A stretch of 64,000 nt of DNA from Branchiostoma floridae. Taxonomy: Eukaryota > Chordata > Leptocardii > Amphioxiformes > Branchiostomatidae. The stretch spans positions 16,134,539 through 16,198,538 of the forward strand of contig NC_049995.1 of the NCBI RefSeq assembly GCF_000003815.2. The letters run 5' to 3'. This document shows positions 11,001 to 23,248 of this stretch, piece by piece (the first letter of the stretch is position 1; each line of letters opens with the position of its first letter). The notes below the pieces were generated by a model. The model was not told where the DNA came from. It worked only from the letters and a program-made list of their open reading frames with translations, and searched no databases. The translations under genes and the position numbers were made by a program.

Positions 11001-13316
11001 TGCCATTGTGAATGTGTCCAGTGTAACTGGCATGCGAGCGGTAAGATGTTCATAATATTTTTCTTGTCTCCTTTTTATTTTCTAGGAGGAGGCAAAGTTG
11101 TTGTTACAAAGTGCAATAAGAAGAGAATTAAATGTTGCAAAATCAGGTGCAAATCGTTGAGATTGGGCCAGATCCTTATGATTATCATACCAAACAATGG
11201 TAGAGATGTGGTACAGTAAAATTGGATAAGGCGATTTTTGAGTGAAGCTAATTTAAAGGGCCTTTAGATATGTTTCAGCAACAATATCAGTGGCCTAAGG
11301 TTTAGAGTAGGTTACAGTATAGTAAGACAAAATCTGTCAGGATAAAATTGCCATAAAGTTTGTAGCATACCACCAGCCTTGTCACAAACTTTTAGAGTAG
11401 GGGGCTAATATATGAAAGCAGCAGGCAAGGCGCGTAGCGGCTTGCGGCGAGCCACGCAGTGGCGAGCGAGGGGTAGGTACGGGAGGGGGGTGTTTTTAAA
11501 TTTTTAAATTTAGACCCCTGAATATGGTTTGGGGGTTTATTTTGGGTAACTTTTATTGTTATCTTTAAACAATAAAATTTATCTTTCGAATTGACAGAAA
11601 AATCCTGAATTTCAAAAAAATTTGGCATAGGTTCCCCGCTATGACCCCTAACCGGGGGCCAACTATCAGAAAACTGCCAGAGGTTTATCAAAACAAATTG
11701 CTGCAGCTGGAAAAATGTAAGTAGGCGGCTAAAATCGCCACCTGCCGCCTTGTTTTGACAAGGCTGACCACACTTTGTTTTTTTTATCCCTTTGGACTTT
11801 GGGTTGTGGATTTTTTGATAATTTGTTTCATCTATTACAGTTCCCAGGAGTCCTGGCTTACTGTATGAGCAAAGCAGCGATCGACCAGTTCACGAGATGT
11901 GTTGCACTTGGTTACCAAATACTTACAGCTTATGATACTTACTTTTACTTTTTTTTTTTAACATCTTACAAATTTTTGTGTCCATTCTAGTAAATATCAT
12001 GATGAAATATGTTCTGCATTTCTAAGCTTTGGTTTTACTTTGAAGTCAAACACAACTATATCTAATAACCCAAAGTTTGCAACATTAAAAAAGTTTTAAT
12101 GACACAATTTGTTCACTTCCTATGACACTTGTCTTATTGCAAAAACACGTAAGCTTGTTTTATTCATAACTATTATTAAATTGAATGAATTAATCTAAAA
12201 GGACAATATCAGAAGATTGAAAACCTACATTTAATTTTTCAGAACTAGCTTCCAAGCAAATCAGGGTCAACTCAGTCAAGTAAGTGTATATTATACTATT
12301 GTTAAACTTAAATTTTAAAAGATAGCTAATTACTACGGAAATCTCAGAATAAGGAGAGTTCCATAGCCCGTCACCTGTCAAAACGTAAAAGATGCAAAAG
12401 AAGAACAGAAATGCAAAAATTTTACAGGCATGCAGCCACTTTCTCGTTGCTTGAACTGCTAAGTTTACATTCTAACATCTGTACTATCATTGACTCACTG
12501 CTAATTGTAATGTAATTGGTCTATATATTAAATTACTAAGGATTGTGTGTCTAGCAGCTTGTTTGTCTAATCATATGATTTAATTGTTTGTAATATTACT
12601 TATATTCCCTGCAGCCCTGGAGTGGTGGTGACTGAGCTACACAAACGGGGAGGTATGAATGAAGAGGAGTACGCCAAGGTTAGAAATAGTTCAAGTTTAA
12701 GCATCACTGTGTTTTGTGTATCATATTGTTTTATCGTGTATCTGTATATACATCTGCAAGAGGGGTATGAAGATTCTTGAGATTGACTCTGGGAGGACCT
12801 TGCAGATGACAGATCCAGCTGGAGATGCACACTGCCCAGGCAGCTAAAATCAGGAGAAACCAGAATGATGCACATAGCAGAAAAAAGCAGATCTTGAGAA
12901 AAGAGCTTTGCAACAGACCTGAGTCAGCTTACAGATGTGCCCTATGTGGCAGAGACTGTTATTCTTGTATAGGACTGTTTAGCCCTAGCCGATACTGAAG
13001 GGCTGATATCAATTAGGATTTTATCATGGTCAATACTGACCAAAGGAGGCCATTGTACTATCATTTATCTTACTAGAGCTAAAGCTTTTTGACAAGGAGG
13101 ATATGTTTTTTATGGTATTTTCCTGTTTGTTTTTAATGGATCTTTTTTCCTCCCTAGTTTCTGGAACATTCCAAGTCAACCCACGCCCTCGGTAGAGCCG
13201 GGGAAACATCAGAAGTGGCAAAGACCATCGCCTTCCTGGCCTCATCGGACGCGTCCTTCATCACGGGAGCTCAGATCCCTGTGGATGGTGGAAGGCATGC
13301 CATGTGTCCACGCTAA
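8064..13316 (+). CDS. SDR1: classical short-chain dehydrogenase/reductase, FabG-like, nine exons
   Basis: Exons are 8064-8100, 8643-8782, 9564-9656, 10087-10225, 11000-11040, 11841-11910, 12243-12279, 12615-12678 and 13158-13316: 780 bp, 259 aa, all GT-AG. The product is a single-domain Rossmann enzyme that should move hydride between NAD(P)H and a hydroxyl or keto substrate. Cofactor motif G13xxxG17xG19 (TGASSGIG) is intact. TGR at the end of beta-2 suggests NADP(H). The usual NNAG is NSAG here (92-95). The catalytic tetrad is complete: N117, S144, Y157, K161. The family ending (NPG, then GAQIPVDGG) is present. There is no signal peptide or membrane segment. Substrate unknown; FabG-like, xylulose-reductase-like and other soluble SDRs cannot be told apart by eye. 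Start chosen because exon 1 is the same in SDR2 and SDR3. Confidence 0.93.
8469..8515 (+). pseudogene. Decayed copy of the 5' end of SDR exon 2 in SDR1 intron 1
   Basis: ATAACAG followed by GTGCGAGTTCTGGAATTG matches the acceptor and first codons of the true exon 2 at 8643 (GTGCGAGCTCAGGAATCG). Similarity is lost after about 20 bp and no donor follows in the right frame, so this looks like a relic rather than an alternative exon. Confidence 0.6.
9097..9430 (+). repeat. TACCTGCA-rich repeat, left member of an inverted pair
   Basis: The repeat begins GGGGCTCGAAATACTACCTG and ends with CCAGTGCAGGTATGCAG. It is an inverted, roughly 80-90% similar copy (by eye) of 10230-10590. Many short GCAGGTAA/TTACCTGC words add local palindromes at both ends. 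It lies in intron 2 of SDR1. Confidence 0.85.
10230..10590 (-). repeat. TACCTGCA-rich repeat, right member of the inverted pair
   Basis: This is the reverse-complement counterpart of 9097-9430, in intron 4 of SDR1. It shares GAAGTATGGATCATACTGAAA, the TATACTTTATAAGTGGTAAC block and the terminal CCTGCATATGCAGGT. Exons 3 and 4 of SDR1 lie between the two copies. Confidence 0.85.
12757..13000 (+). mobile_element. Decayed LINE fragment (ORF2 C-terminal end)
   Basis: In one frame about 12780-12830 reads [13 protein letters not shown]. In another, about 12926-13000 reads [16 protein letters not shown]. These resemble the WE-LA-DR-WR and C-x2-C-R-C-x-IGL motifs at the C-terminal end of some non-LTR retrotransposon proteins. 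Frame changes and stops show that it is dead. It lies in the last intron of SDR1. Confidence 0.65.
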
Positions 13317-13340
13317 CTTGTGCCAGGGTCACAGTTTAGT

Positions 13341-13525
13341 TTCTGCCAGACTCCGGGTCGCTGGAAGCTGTAGAAATGGAACAAATAGAGGAGTAAGCCG
13401 GCCAGAGAACTATAGCCGGCTAGTTACAGTACGCGACCTGCGCTAGCCGGCTATACTCCTCTGACCAGCTTACTCCTCTATTTGTTCCATTTCTACGGTT
13501 TTCCAGCGACCTGGAGTCTGGTAGA
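13341..13525. mobile_element. Foldback element in the SDR1 3' flank
   Basis: Arms of about 60 bp run inward from CCAGACTCC (13346) and its complement GGAGTCTGG (ending 13521). Both arms contain AATGGAACAAATAGAGGAG or its complement, and the inner part contains a further AGCCGGCTA palindrome. It starts 25 bp after the SDR1 stop codon, so it may be transcribed in the 3' UTR and form a strong hairpin. Confidence 0.85.
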
Positions 13526-13654
13526 ACCTAGTCACATTCGTCACATGGAGCATTGTCAAGCAGTCTGTGATTACTCTCCAAGCAGAGGTTCAGCTCTGGC
13601 TGGTTAAGAAATTTTTTTGTCAACTTTGTAGGCTCTTTCATCCTGTTTTTCTCA

Positions 13655-13692
13655 ATGATGGTGGAAGGCACACTATGTGCCTGCATCAACAT
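13655..13692 (+). pseudogene. Relic of the SDR last-exon 3' end
   Basis: GATGGTGGAAGGCACACTATG parallels the final codons of SDR1 and SDR3 exon 9 (D-G-G-R-H-A-M). It lies about 340 bp past the true SDR1 stop. The flanking AGTCTGTGATTACTCTCCAAGC at about 13559 and its copy at about 13750 show that local duplication occurred here. Confidence 0.5.
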
Positions 13693-14987
13693 ACAACATT
13701 GGAACGTTTGTCTTATGTCGTCATACAACTTTGATGTTGTAGTATTTTTAAGCAGGCTGTGAATACTCTCCAGGCAGAGGTTGAGCTGGTTTTTGACATG
13801 TTTTGTTGTCATTTTTCATCCCTTTTTCTTCATGTCCGCTGGCAGGCGTGAAAAAACAGTACAATACATAAAAATCTGGACAAAAATGCCTAAAAACGTT
13901 AATGATGGGAGCCAAACCTCTGCTTGCAGAGTAGTCTGTGACAGAACTGACCAATAAGGATCCAAGACAGAGCCTTTTCCGTAACAAGATCGCTGTATTT
14001 TGTATGAAACATACACGACCGTCCCTAAAATAAAAAAAAATAAAAAATAAAACTGAACTGAACTGAACTGAACTGAAAAATGCCCCAGTTTGCGATAGTA
14101 CATGTACCACACATAATAACTATTGTGTGCTGTATGTGACTAGGTTCCCATTTGATGCGACCAGATCTTCATCACCATTCCTTATCACTGATTTATCAGT
14201 GTTACTAAGCCTAAGAAACTTGATGTATGCAAAGACCCGATTAAATTGATAAATACTACATCGGTAAAAAGTTTTGACTGTACCAGCATTTTCTTCTTAT
14301 TCTTCTACGAGTTATAAGGTAATAATTATATTATATCTTACCCAAAATCAAGTTTCTATGCAACAATGAACAAAAATAATTTTGAGAAAAAAATCCTACA
14401 ATGTTCGACTTCTAGTAGATCTATGGAATTTCTATATTTTTAGATAAACAGATTATTGAACACCAGAATTATGACCAAATGCACAAATCATTGATGACAA
14501 GTTGTGATTGTAAATCTTTTAACCAAATGAAGGTAATTTATACTTTGGTTAGAATTAAAATCAAGCTGTCTTGGACCAGGTATAGTTTTGAGCATATTAT
14601 GTATGTATGACTATGAGAAATAACAAAATATTACAGAAAAGTTTTAATGTGCTTTGTTCTCAATTTATTTCATTGGAAAAGATGGAAATACTACTTTTAA
14701 AAGAGGTCTTTGTGGCATTTTTTGCAAGTAAACAATCAAAATTCTTTCTACTTTATGATTTAAGCAGAATACTTTTTCCTTCAAGTTTAATCAATGGAGA
14801 CTTAAATTAAATAGACGTTAAGTGTACAGGACCTGGTACATGTACAATTGTATATCATTATTTCCTTCAGAGAGAAATTTAAACACAGTCTGGATTTTTA
14901 TTCCAATTGACACCTATCGGTACAAGCAAAGAGGTTAAAAATCACTCTTTTTTTACCTCCTTGGTACAAGTCTTGTGATCTTTGAAA

Positions 14988-15167
14988 TACAGTAGAAGCC
15001 AGTTAATTGCACAACGGATTAACGCACACTTCTTTTAACTACACGGGATCCCAAAATCCCAAACCCGTTCATTCCAGCTGTATTAGACTTTGCATTATTG
15101 CACCAGCCGAATAACTGCACAAAAACCACTGGCAAATAGGCCGTGCAATTAAGCGGCTTCTACTGTA
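14988..15167. mobile_element. Pogo/Tigger-like MITE with TA duplication
   Basis: Terminal inverted repeats begin CAGTAGAAGCC and end GGCTTCTACTG, about 25 bp each (with TTAATTGCAC / GTGCAATTAA). They are flanked by TA on both sides (14988-14989, 15166-15167). The 176-bp element has no coding capacity. TIR sequence and TA target fit the Tc1/mariner-pogo group. Confidence 0.85.
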
Positions 15168-15289
15168 TACATATACACACCACAGTACATGCGTTTGTTT
15201 TGATACTAGTTTCACATACCCATAAACTGCCTCCTGACATATAACACAGCAGGTTTGTACTGAAGGGTACAAGCATATCCGGACACATT

Positions 15290-15873
15290 TATTTGATCCA
15301 CTCACACCGGGAAGGACCCCTACATATATAGTCTTTTCCACAAGTGTGGTGGGTTCTTTAACGTGCTTGAGGTGTTGTCCCCCTAGAATGGGACCAACAT
15401 CTGCTTGGAGAACTTTGACCAAGGCATGAGGGAATATTACGTCACCGAGGTCATTGACCTCAAAAAGCTTATCCTGAGCTAAAAGTAAAAAGAGTACAAC
15501 TTGGCTTTACGTAAATAGCTAACTTAGCCTGACGCGCAAATACATTTTCCTACCTTAGTTAGCATTCGAATATTTTTAAAATACATCTAAAACGTTTCAT
15601 TTTTGCAACACTTATGTTGCTGTTGGCTACATTTGATGTTAAAAAAAAATACAAATGTTGCCTTGCGTTTCGACGCCGTCCTTTTTCAAGTTCCGCGTCC
15701 AAACAAGTGCAAAGTTCACAAGCATTAAGCGTCATATAATATCAACTTATTACACAGAGCTTGGTCGCAACGAAGACTCATCAACGTCGTCCTTCCTGGT
15801 TACGGTCAGAGCCAAGGAGAGAAAACTTACGTTTGTTTTAGCCTCCAAGTATATTAAAGTCTTCTGCTAAAAG
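15290..15873 (+). promoter_or_regulatory. SDR2 upstream region, duplicated upstream of SDR3
   Basis: Blocks such as TGGTGGGTTCTTT, ACCAACATCTGCTTGGAGAA, CATTTTTGCAACACTTATG, TTCAAGTTCCG and AGCCAAGGAGAGAAAACTTAC occur in the same order at about 25680-26226, upstream of SDR3. The promoter and 5' UTR were therefore copied with the gene. SDR1 does not share this region. Confidence 0.75.
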
Positions 15874-16505
15874 ATGCCTGACTTAAGAGGAAAGGTAACC
15901 ATTATCACAGGTGGGTTATGGCGAGGAAGTTTTTAAGGTTTATGTATTATGCTTCCCAGTACGGTAGATCGAGGTCTTGCCGGTACTGGTAACTTACTAA
16001 GCTGACCCTGTGAGTTTCTAGTGTGTCCTGCAAACTCCATGCAATTTTCAAACGTACTGTAAATTGTATAATGTTTATTTTGGAGCACAAGAAAGATTCA
16101 AGAAGAAATACAGCTCCGAAAAATGTACTTCCGGTATACGGTAGACTGCAATCTTTTGTGAACTTGTATGAAGTTAAATCAGCTTATTACGCCCATTACT
16201 ATGAACAAAGATGTCACTGACTCCCAACTTCGTTCGAACTTTGTTCACTAGTATCCTGTTGTTAGTCTCTACCAGACTCCGGTCTGGCGGAAAAGTAATA
16301 GGGGACTTTGGCCAAGTTAGAAATAAAAGCCTAGCAGAAGTTAACTAGCCTGAGTGGACTGACTGGCCGGCGGATAGACTGCAAAAGAATAACATGACAA
16401 CTTTAGTTGTCCCTATTTGGGCCAATTCTTCTATTTCTCTAGACAATTTTCATCCAGCTGACACGTACCCTGCTCTGCCCCTAATTGCGAAATATCATAT
16501 CATAC

Positions 16506-17127
16506 NNNNNNNNNNNNNNNNNNNNNNNNNNNNNNNNNNNNNNNNNNNNNNNNNNNNNNNNNNNNNNNNNNNNNNNNNNNNNNNNNNNNNNNNNNNNNNN
16601 NNNNNNNNNNNNNNNNNNNNNNNNNNNNNNNNNNNNNNNNNNNNNNNNNNNNNNNNNNNNNNNNNNNNNNNNNNNNNNNNNNNNNNNNNNNNNNNNNNNN
16701 NNNNNNNNNNNNNNNNNNNNNNNNNNNNNNNNNNNNNNNNNNNNNNNNNNNNNNNNNNNNNNNNNNNNNNNNNNNNNNNNNNNNNNNNNNNNNNNNNNNN
16801 NNNNNNNNNNNNNNNNNNNNNNNNNNNNNNNNNNNNNNNNNNNNNNNNNNNNNNNNNNNNNNNNNNNNNNNNNNNNNNNNNNNNNNNNNNNNNNNNNNNN
16901 NNNNNNNNNNNNNNNNNNNNNNNNNNNNNNNNNNNNNNNNNNNNNNNNNNNNNNNNNNNNNNNNNNNNNNNNNNNNNNNNNNNNNNNNNNNNNNNNNNNN
17001 NNNNNNNNNNNNNNNNNNNNNNNNNNNNNNNNNNNNNNNNNNNNNNNNNNNNNNNNNNNNNNNNNNNNNNNNNNNNNNNNNNNNNNNNNNNNNNNNNNNN
17101 NNNNNNNNNNNNNNNNNNNNNNNNNNN
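16506..17127. other. Assembly gap
   Basis: The gap is 622 unknown bases in intron 1 of SDR2, ending 4 bp before the start of exon 2 (17132). Any reading frame through it is meaningless. Confidence 0.99.
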
Positions 17128-17884
17128 CCAGGTGCGAGCTCAGGAATCGGGAGGGGGACAGCTGTGAATTTGCCCAGCTGGGAGCGCACCTGGCTCTGAC
17201 TGGGAGGAACCAGGAAAACCTGCAGGCCACAGCAAAGGCCTGTGTGGAGGCAGGGACTCCGCAAGACAAGGTGTTTGCTTGTTTGTTTACCTGGCATATG
17301 GTAAATCTTGGTTGACTTTTCCCCCCCAAAAAAACATCTCTTTTCTTTTATGATTAGTTTCTCACTATGACTGCAGAAGCCTGAGGGTAAATGAATTTGT
17401 TTTATTCCTGATACTAGTATTCTCAACTACATTCTGCTTCATGTCTTTTTGACAAAGTTATTTGACTTCATATCTCTCCCCCCAGATTGTGTTGGTAACA
17501 GGAGACATCTGTGATGAACAAGTGCAGAAAAACCTGGTGGAGGAAACTGTGCAGAAGTTTGGCAGGATAGATGTTCTGGTAATGGCATTATCATGCTGAA
17601 GTTATGATCAGTTCTTCGTCTTTTAAGTATATATCTAATATGATTCCAAACTTTTCTTCCATATTGTAAAACTAGAAGTATCTCGTCTCCAGAAGTGTGA
17701 CCCTACTTGATAAGGTTTCAGTTCGGAATCCTTTTTTACGATAGGATGCCGATCTGACTCTTTCTCAGAAAGGCAGCAAGCGCGTCTTCAAGCATCGTTT
17801 TCCAGATAATTCAATGTGGGTAGTATGTGAACGGTGAAAGCCCCTGACACATAAACAAAAAACGTGTGGACAATGTATGTGAAT

Positions 17885-18015
17885 CGAGACAAGAAGTGTG
17901 TAACGCGTGGCGCAGCGTTTGGCTCGGGACCGAGAGGTCTCGAGTTCGATGGTGTAAAATCCTTCCGTCTAGAATTGGTGATTCTCTACAAATCACCCGG
18001 ACTCCAGGAAGGCTA
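17885..18015 (+). mobile_element. tRNA-derived SINE-like segment
   Basis: GTGGCGCAGCGTTTGG (A-box-like) is followed 20 bp later by GAGTTCGATGG (B-box-like) with an intervening arm, then an unrelated tail. The cloverleaf is not complete, so a SINE head is more likely than a tRNA gene. It lies in intron 3 of SDR2. Confidence 0.5.
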
Positions 18016-18141
18016 GTGACATGTCAGTCACTATCAAACCAAAACCAAGCCAACTTTACAAGACTGGGGCATTCATCTTCACCTTTGACATATTACCCAC
18101 AATGCGTTTCGCGGCGCAGGCCAGGCCGTATCATCGTGAAC

Positions 18142-18410
18142 CGTCTTATTCATAGGACATAAGAGTTTTCTTTTACACAACCAGTTTTTCTCACCTGCTG
18201 ACGTTTCGATGTCTGTCAGACATCTTCCTCAGAGCTTCTAACTGGAGTTCTGCTTCTCGCCGCTATATGTAGCCGATGTAGGTGGCGCTTAAATTGCGGC
18301 GAGAACACTATTCCAAACGTGGCTGAGAAAAAACTGGTTGTGTAAAAGAAAACTCTTAATATGTCCTATGATCTACCAACCTGATGAAATTATTTTCGGA
18401 CGTCTTATTC
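18142..18410. mobile_element. Foldback element with 10-bp target duplication, just upstream of SDR2 exon 4
   Basis: CGTCTTATTC is present at 18142-18151 and 18401-18410. Inside, TAGGACATAAGAGTTTTC...ACACAACCAG (about 18153-18184) is the inverted copy of about 18327-18366. A distinct end, ACCTGATGAAATTATTTTCGG, abuts the right duplication. The insertion ends 11 bp before exon 4, within the polypyrimidine/branch-point region. A shorter relative is at 2862-2983. Confidence 0.8.
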
Positions 18411-18560
18411 CTATCATACAGGTGAACAACGCCGGCACCGCAAGGCCTGACACTGTAGAGACGATGGACATGGCGGGCTATGACGCAGTAATGGGCGTCA
18501 ACGTTCGCAGTGCGGTGGCCCTGACTCAGTTATGCGTGCCCCATCTCACAAAGACTAAAG

Positions 18561-21500
18561 GTTTCAAGTTTCAGTTAGCACGCTGGTCCGTTGCTAGGCT
18601 ATTCTTCTCGTTGCTATGATAATAGGCCACACCCACAGGCGGGTCTGAAGTGCCGCACGGCATATATACAGAAAGCAGCAGAAGTATTTCCCAAGATTAC
18701 GATCGACTAGTTTATGATATAAATTAACAAAAGTATATACATGATACATGAAAATGTCAGCCTTGAAATGACGTAAAACTTAAAAAATGTCAGTGTAATA
18801 CAGTGCTCAAATCCCCGCTTTTACGGGACGTGGCAAAAGTCACTTTCCGTCGCTGAACTCTGAACCCCACCGACTTTTTTTTCTCATTTACGTTGGAATC
18901 AAACATTTATACCCTTATCTAAGCTCAAACTTTCTAAAATCAATTTCTACTGTGTAGTTTCTTATGTCTGATACATTTAAAATCCTGTTCATATTTACCG
19001 ATACTTTTTTTCTCCCATAATTCCTGAACGCACCGATAGAAAAACAAATACGAAAACCAAGATGGCGGGCGGCTTTTCCTCTTTCAAATGGAGTAGTTTT
19101 TGTTTCATTTTATCGGTAGGATCGGAAGATATCGGTCAAAATATGAAATGTGCACTTTATTCAGAGTTTCCACGCTGAAAAAGAGATGTTTTGAAGCTAT
19201 AATGAGGCGGTGTTGGCATAGATGACAGAGCCTTATTAGCGCCCCTTTGTCTTCGCGGGCACTTTCATGCAAATCATCTCTTTGTGCCTGTGCTGGGAGC
19301 GGGGTTTTCAACTGTAAATCAAAGTCTCTGAAATCGTTTGGTGTGTGTATTCAGTATGTTTGCCCTGTAAGTTACAAGCAATGAGTTTTGGTCAAAGCTG
19401 CTTGTTTTAAGCTAGTTTTGGACGAACCACTTTTTTTTCACTATCGTTCCGTAATTTGATTTGATTGTGTATTAAACGCAACTATATTCTGGGCATCGGT
19501 TACATGAATCAGACTTAAGTTTTCATTAAGTTTTCGTGACCGCTTGGGAAATCAAACATGGCGCCCGCCGGTTCATCTCAGGTCAATGGGATAGTCTACT
19601 GTATTGCGGTGGGAAATGTTGCGTGCGGTTTCGGATTGTTTTCTTTATTAAACTAAACAGAACGTTAGTTAATTCATTTCAGGACTTTTTTTTCAAAATG
19701 ACCAGAACATATTTCAAAGAATATGTGACTCAATTAGATAATTTGTCTCAAAATAAATGGTGCCTGTGTTTTTTTAATGTACAACTCACCCATGCTGCTA
19801 CAAATGATGTTACCCAAGCGGGATGATTGTTGTCAAGAACTGACGGCGTCGGTAATTCGTAACAATTTACAAAGCACCTTTTTGAAAAGGTCTAAAATGC
19901 CAGTTCAGGATTACAAATAAACTTTAAGGTTGGTCTACAACCTGGGCAATGATTGGAGAGAAAAACATACAAACTGGGACTGGCCATGGACAGTTTGATA
20001 AATGGTGTCTTCTATTTGAGCACAGTGGCGCTCGGTGTAACCAAAACGTTCCAACTGTTGCGCTATCTTGTTCTATTTTATCGGAAGGAACTTTCAAACC
20101 GTATCCTGTCAATAATTTGTCGCTGAAAAGTGGCTTGGTAAAGCTGTTTATATTACAAATACGTTCAGTTTGGAATGTTTTACTACTACTAGCGCCATAT
20201 TGAATCTTTTGCCGTCGAAACCCAGCACTAGTAAATCGTCCAACTTCACCAGCGGCGAGCTGACTGATATATATATATATTTTTTTTGATGATGGAATAT
20301 CTTTGGGTATTTTGACCATAAGATGGACAAAACTATACTGAAAATCCTGTTGGTTTTGAGTCAGGCAACGAATTGGTATTGTTAAAACGTGCTAATGTAA
20401 TAACAATTGAAACCAGCGGCAGGTAACGCATATGAATAGCAACGTTGACACAGGGGAGACATCGTAACATAAACATTACTACGGCCCGCCTTTTAAATTT
20501 TCAACCAATAACGGACAGTTTCCAATGGAGACAACAGTGATTGACACCTAATTATCATCAATATTCATGTCCCACAAGTGGGGATTTTTCATGCCCTTTT
20601 GGACCATCGTGTAGAATCTTTCACGCTTCCAAGTGGGTTCGCTTAAAAGGCTGGGCTGTCTACCAGGCCAGGCTACCTGGCCTCTCTACCTGGCCTGGCT
20701 ATCACGTCAGGCTACTCAGATCCCCCCATTCACAGCCGCATCATATGGCACACCAAAATAGCTGATTGACAGGCATAGTATTTGCTAATCTCCAACCCTG
20801 CCAGTGACCTGAGGTTGGCCTGTCCACTGGCTGGACCCTTTGGGAATGTGTCTGGGAGGCCTTCCTTGCAGCGTACAACCCCTTCCAAGTACGTTTGAGC
20901 AGCGGCAGGAAATGTAGGTGATAGAAATGTCAAAGGAGAATACCCCTGAGACATAGGGAAATCAGGCCCTGAAAGTGTTGCGAAAACGAGACAATGGTCG
21001 AGACGAAAACTAAGAACAGCTCAGGGCAGCCGCCAGGCAATCCCTGGCCCATTGAAATGTATACAAAAAGGCACAGAAAGACAGTGCCAATAACTCACCT
21101 TTCTGACGCCACTGGCATACAAACGTACCCTCATATGAAAGCTTATCATCTCAGTTGTGATAATACCCTACTGTCATTATAAATCTTACGGCATAATTTC
21201 TAGACAAATACACCAAAACCCTCCCACCCCCTCAAACTCATAACCACCAAGAAGAGAAGAGGCCCTTTCATAGCCAGAAAATAGTCCCAACTTCACATCC
21301 CTGATAACCCAAAATCTCAGCTTTTCGGCCATAATCATAAAGTAGATTTAACCCTCTCCGGTCACATTGACCTCAAAACTGCCAGAATTTCTACCCATTT
21401 TTTCCAAGAAAAAAAATCTTCAATTTTAGACCCGCAGCAACATTCGACCACCATCAACTTGCACGGCGGATCACTAGCGGATCAGGGGCCTTCGAATTCA

Positions 21501-21688
21501 TTACCTTTGACATCACCCACAATTCCTGTCTGCGCGCAAGCGTACTTGGAAACGTGAAAGAGCTTATGTCAAAGGCGAATGGAACAGGAGTGTTTGTCTC
21601 GATGATTTGACATGCCACTTGTACTTCCACAAATGTACATTATCCAAAGTCTTAGACCATCATGTAACCGATTGTTTACCACTTTCAG
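18561..21688. other. SDR2 intron 4: no gene recognised
   Basis: This is 3.1 kb of AT-rich intron. No exon, RNA gene or clear repeat was recognised. Short ATG-initiated frames are present but show no family motif. Confidence 0.5.
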
Positions 21689-22277
21689 GTGCTATTGTGA
21701 ATGTGTCCAGTGTGCGTGCGATACGAGCGGTAAGTATTTCTTTGTAACCGGTAATAAGGAAGTTCGCGATGTCACGTGCGCATGAGCAACGTGATACGTT
21801 CTGTGTAATGCAAGCGCCTGGCCGTGGACATGACCCGACACCAGTAAACAGTGCCGCATCAAGAGGGAGAGGGATGGATTTGCGTAATCAAAAAGTAGCC
21901 ACGATGAAAATTTAGCGGTCGTTAAAACCTCTAAATGTAAGTTATCGTTATAAAATTAAGAATTGGGAACTGCCATGCATTTTGATCCCGTGCACAGTTT
22001 GACGTTTGCACCGAAAAAGGCTACTAGAAATAGGCCGCGTTTGCCGGACGCTTAGAGACGCGCCCAACGGCCCGTTAATTGATTTATGGCGTAAATGATC
22101 TGAACTCTACTGTCTTTGTGCAGAAAATGAGCGGATTAGTTTTATTGCCTATGTTTTTTAAACACATTCAGGTCAGTTTAGGGCTTGCAGGAACATAGAT
22201 ATATATCATCAACATACAAGGCAATATCTATATTGCCTTGAATTAATTCTAAGGCTATCATATTTGTAATAAATCAC

Positions 22278-22520
22278 TCATTTACGATAAAAAGAAGTCC
22301 TGCAAGATCTTGAGTGTAGTTCTTCCCGTACCAGATGGTGCATAAGGCGGCGCCCATCTCCGTTTCTGTAGCCCCGGGCCACACAGCTTTGTACAATCAC
22401 TACACCAGGGGTCTTGTCAGAGGAAAACATCATGTACCAAATGCAAGTATTTGGTATGCCTCGACCGGGGATCGAACTCACGACCTACTGAATGCAAGGC
22501 GAACTCTCAACCCAATATCG
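22278..22520 (-). mobile_element. tRNA-derived SINE, minus strand
   Basis: Read on the minus strand, TTAGCTGAATTGCG is followed by GAGTTCGATCCCCGG, a B box, in a tRNA-like spacing, then an unrelated body (GACCCCTGGTGTAG...) and a CTTTTTATCG end. The frame through it is not a gene. It lies in intron 5 of SDR2. Confidence 0.65.
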
Positions 22521-22932
22521 CAATTCAGCTAACCAGCAGCAAAGAAAAAAAAATCATTCATTTATCATTCACCCACTCGGCTATTGCACCGTTTTCTCCG
22601 TAACAAGGCAGGTAGATCTTACACGACATTGCAGGACTGTACCAAAAATGCCCCAAGGGTTTACGATATCATACGACGATCGTACGAAGATTGTGACCTG
22701 ACTCTTATTCATACAATCATATTTTTCAGTTTCCGTCCGGTCTTTCATACAGCATGAGTAAGGCTGCAGTCGACCAGTTTACGAGATGCGTTGCGCTCGG
22801 TCAGTGAAATTATCTAAATCTGATATTATTAGTGGCACCTCTTATGAATATGAGGATGAACTGAACTGAACTGAACTGACTTTCCACTTAGATTCTCTAG
22901 GACTGAATTGTAGTTCTTGAGGTCGAATCGCC

Positions 22933-23248
22933 TTAAAGGTGGGGTTACACATGCGTATATATTCAAGTCTGTTTGAGGTGCGTATGAAGCTCTTGGTCTC
23001 TACCAGGCTCCACAGGTCGCGGGAAACATGGTACAAAATTAGACAAATATAGATACATAACATGCCAGATGAGTTAGCTGACCGAGAAGTATGGTTAGCG
23101 ACCCAGCTAATTCGTCTCTTATGTCACCTGTTTACGTTTGTCCAATTTCTAATACTTTTATAACGACCTGTGGGGCCTGGTGGAGGCAAATACTCCCATG
23201 CGCGTCTCATACGGACTTAAATATATACGCAGGTGTGACCCCACCTTA
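22933..23248. mobile_element. Foldback element in SDR2 intron 6
   Basis: TAAGGTGGGG-type ends (22934-22971) pair with their complement at 23211-23247. A second inner pair (ACCAGGCTCCACAGGTCG / CGACCTGTGGGGCCTGGT) lies inside it. There is no coding capacity. Confidence 0.75.

Noticed and set aside
16394-17426. Long frames of 257-308 codons on both strands
   Set aside because: They run through 622 unknown bases of the assembly gap and are mostly undefined residues.
17885-17960. Possible functional tRNA
   Set aside because: A and B boxes are present, but the acceptor and D stems do not close; treated as a SINE head.
18375-18405. Possible hammerhead ribozyme core (CTGATGA)
   Set aside because: No stem II or GAAAC partner follows, so the match is only the heptamer.
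20730-20954. 74-codon minus-strand frame in SDR2 intron 4
   Set aside because: Its composition looks protein-like in part, but no family motif, splice sites or start context support it.
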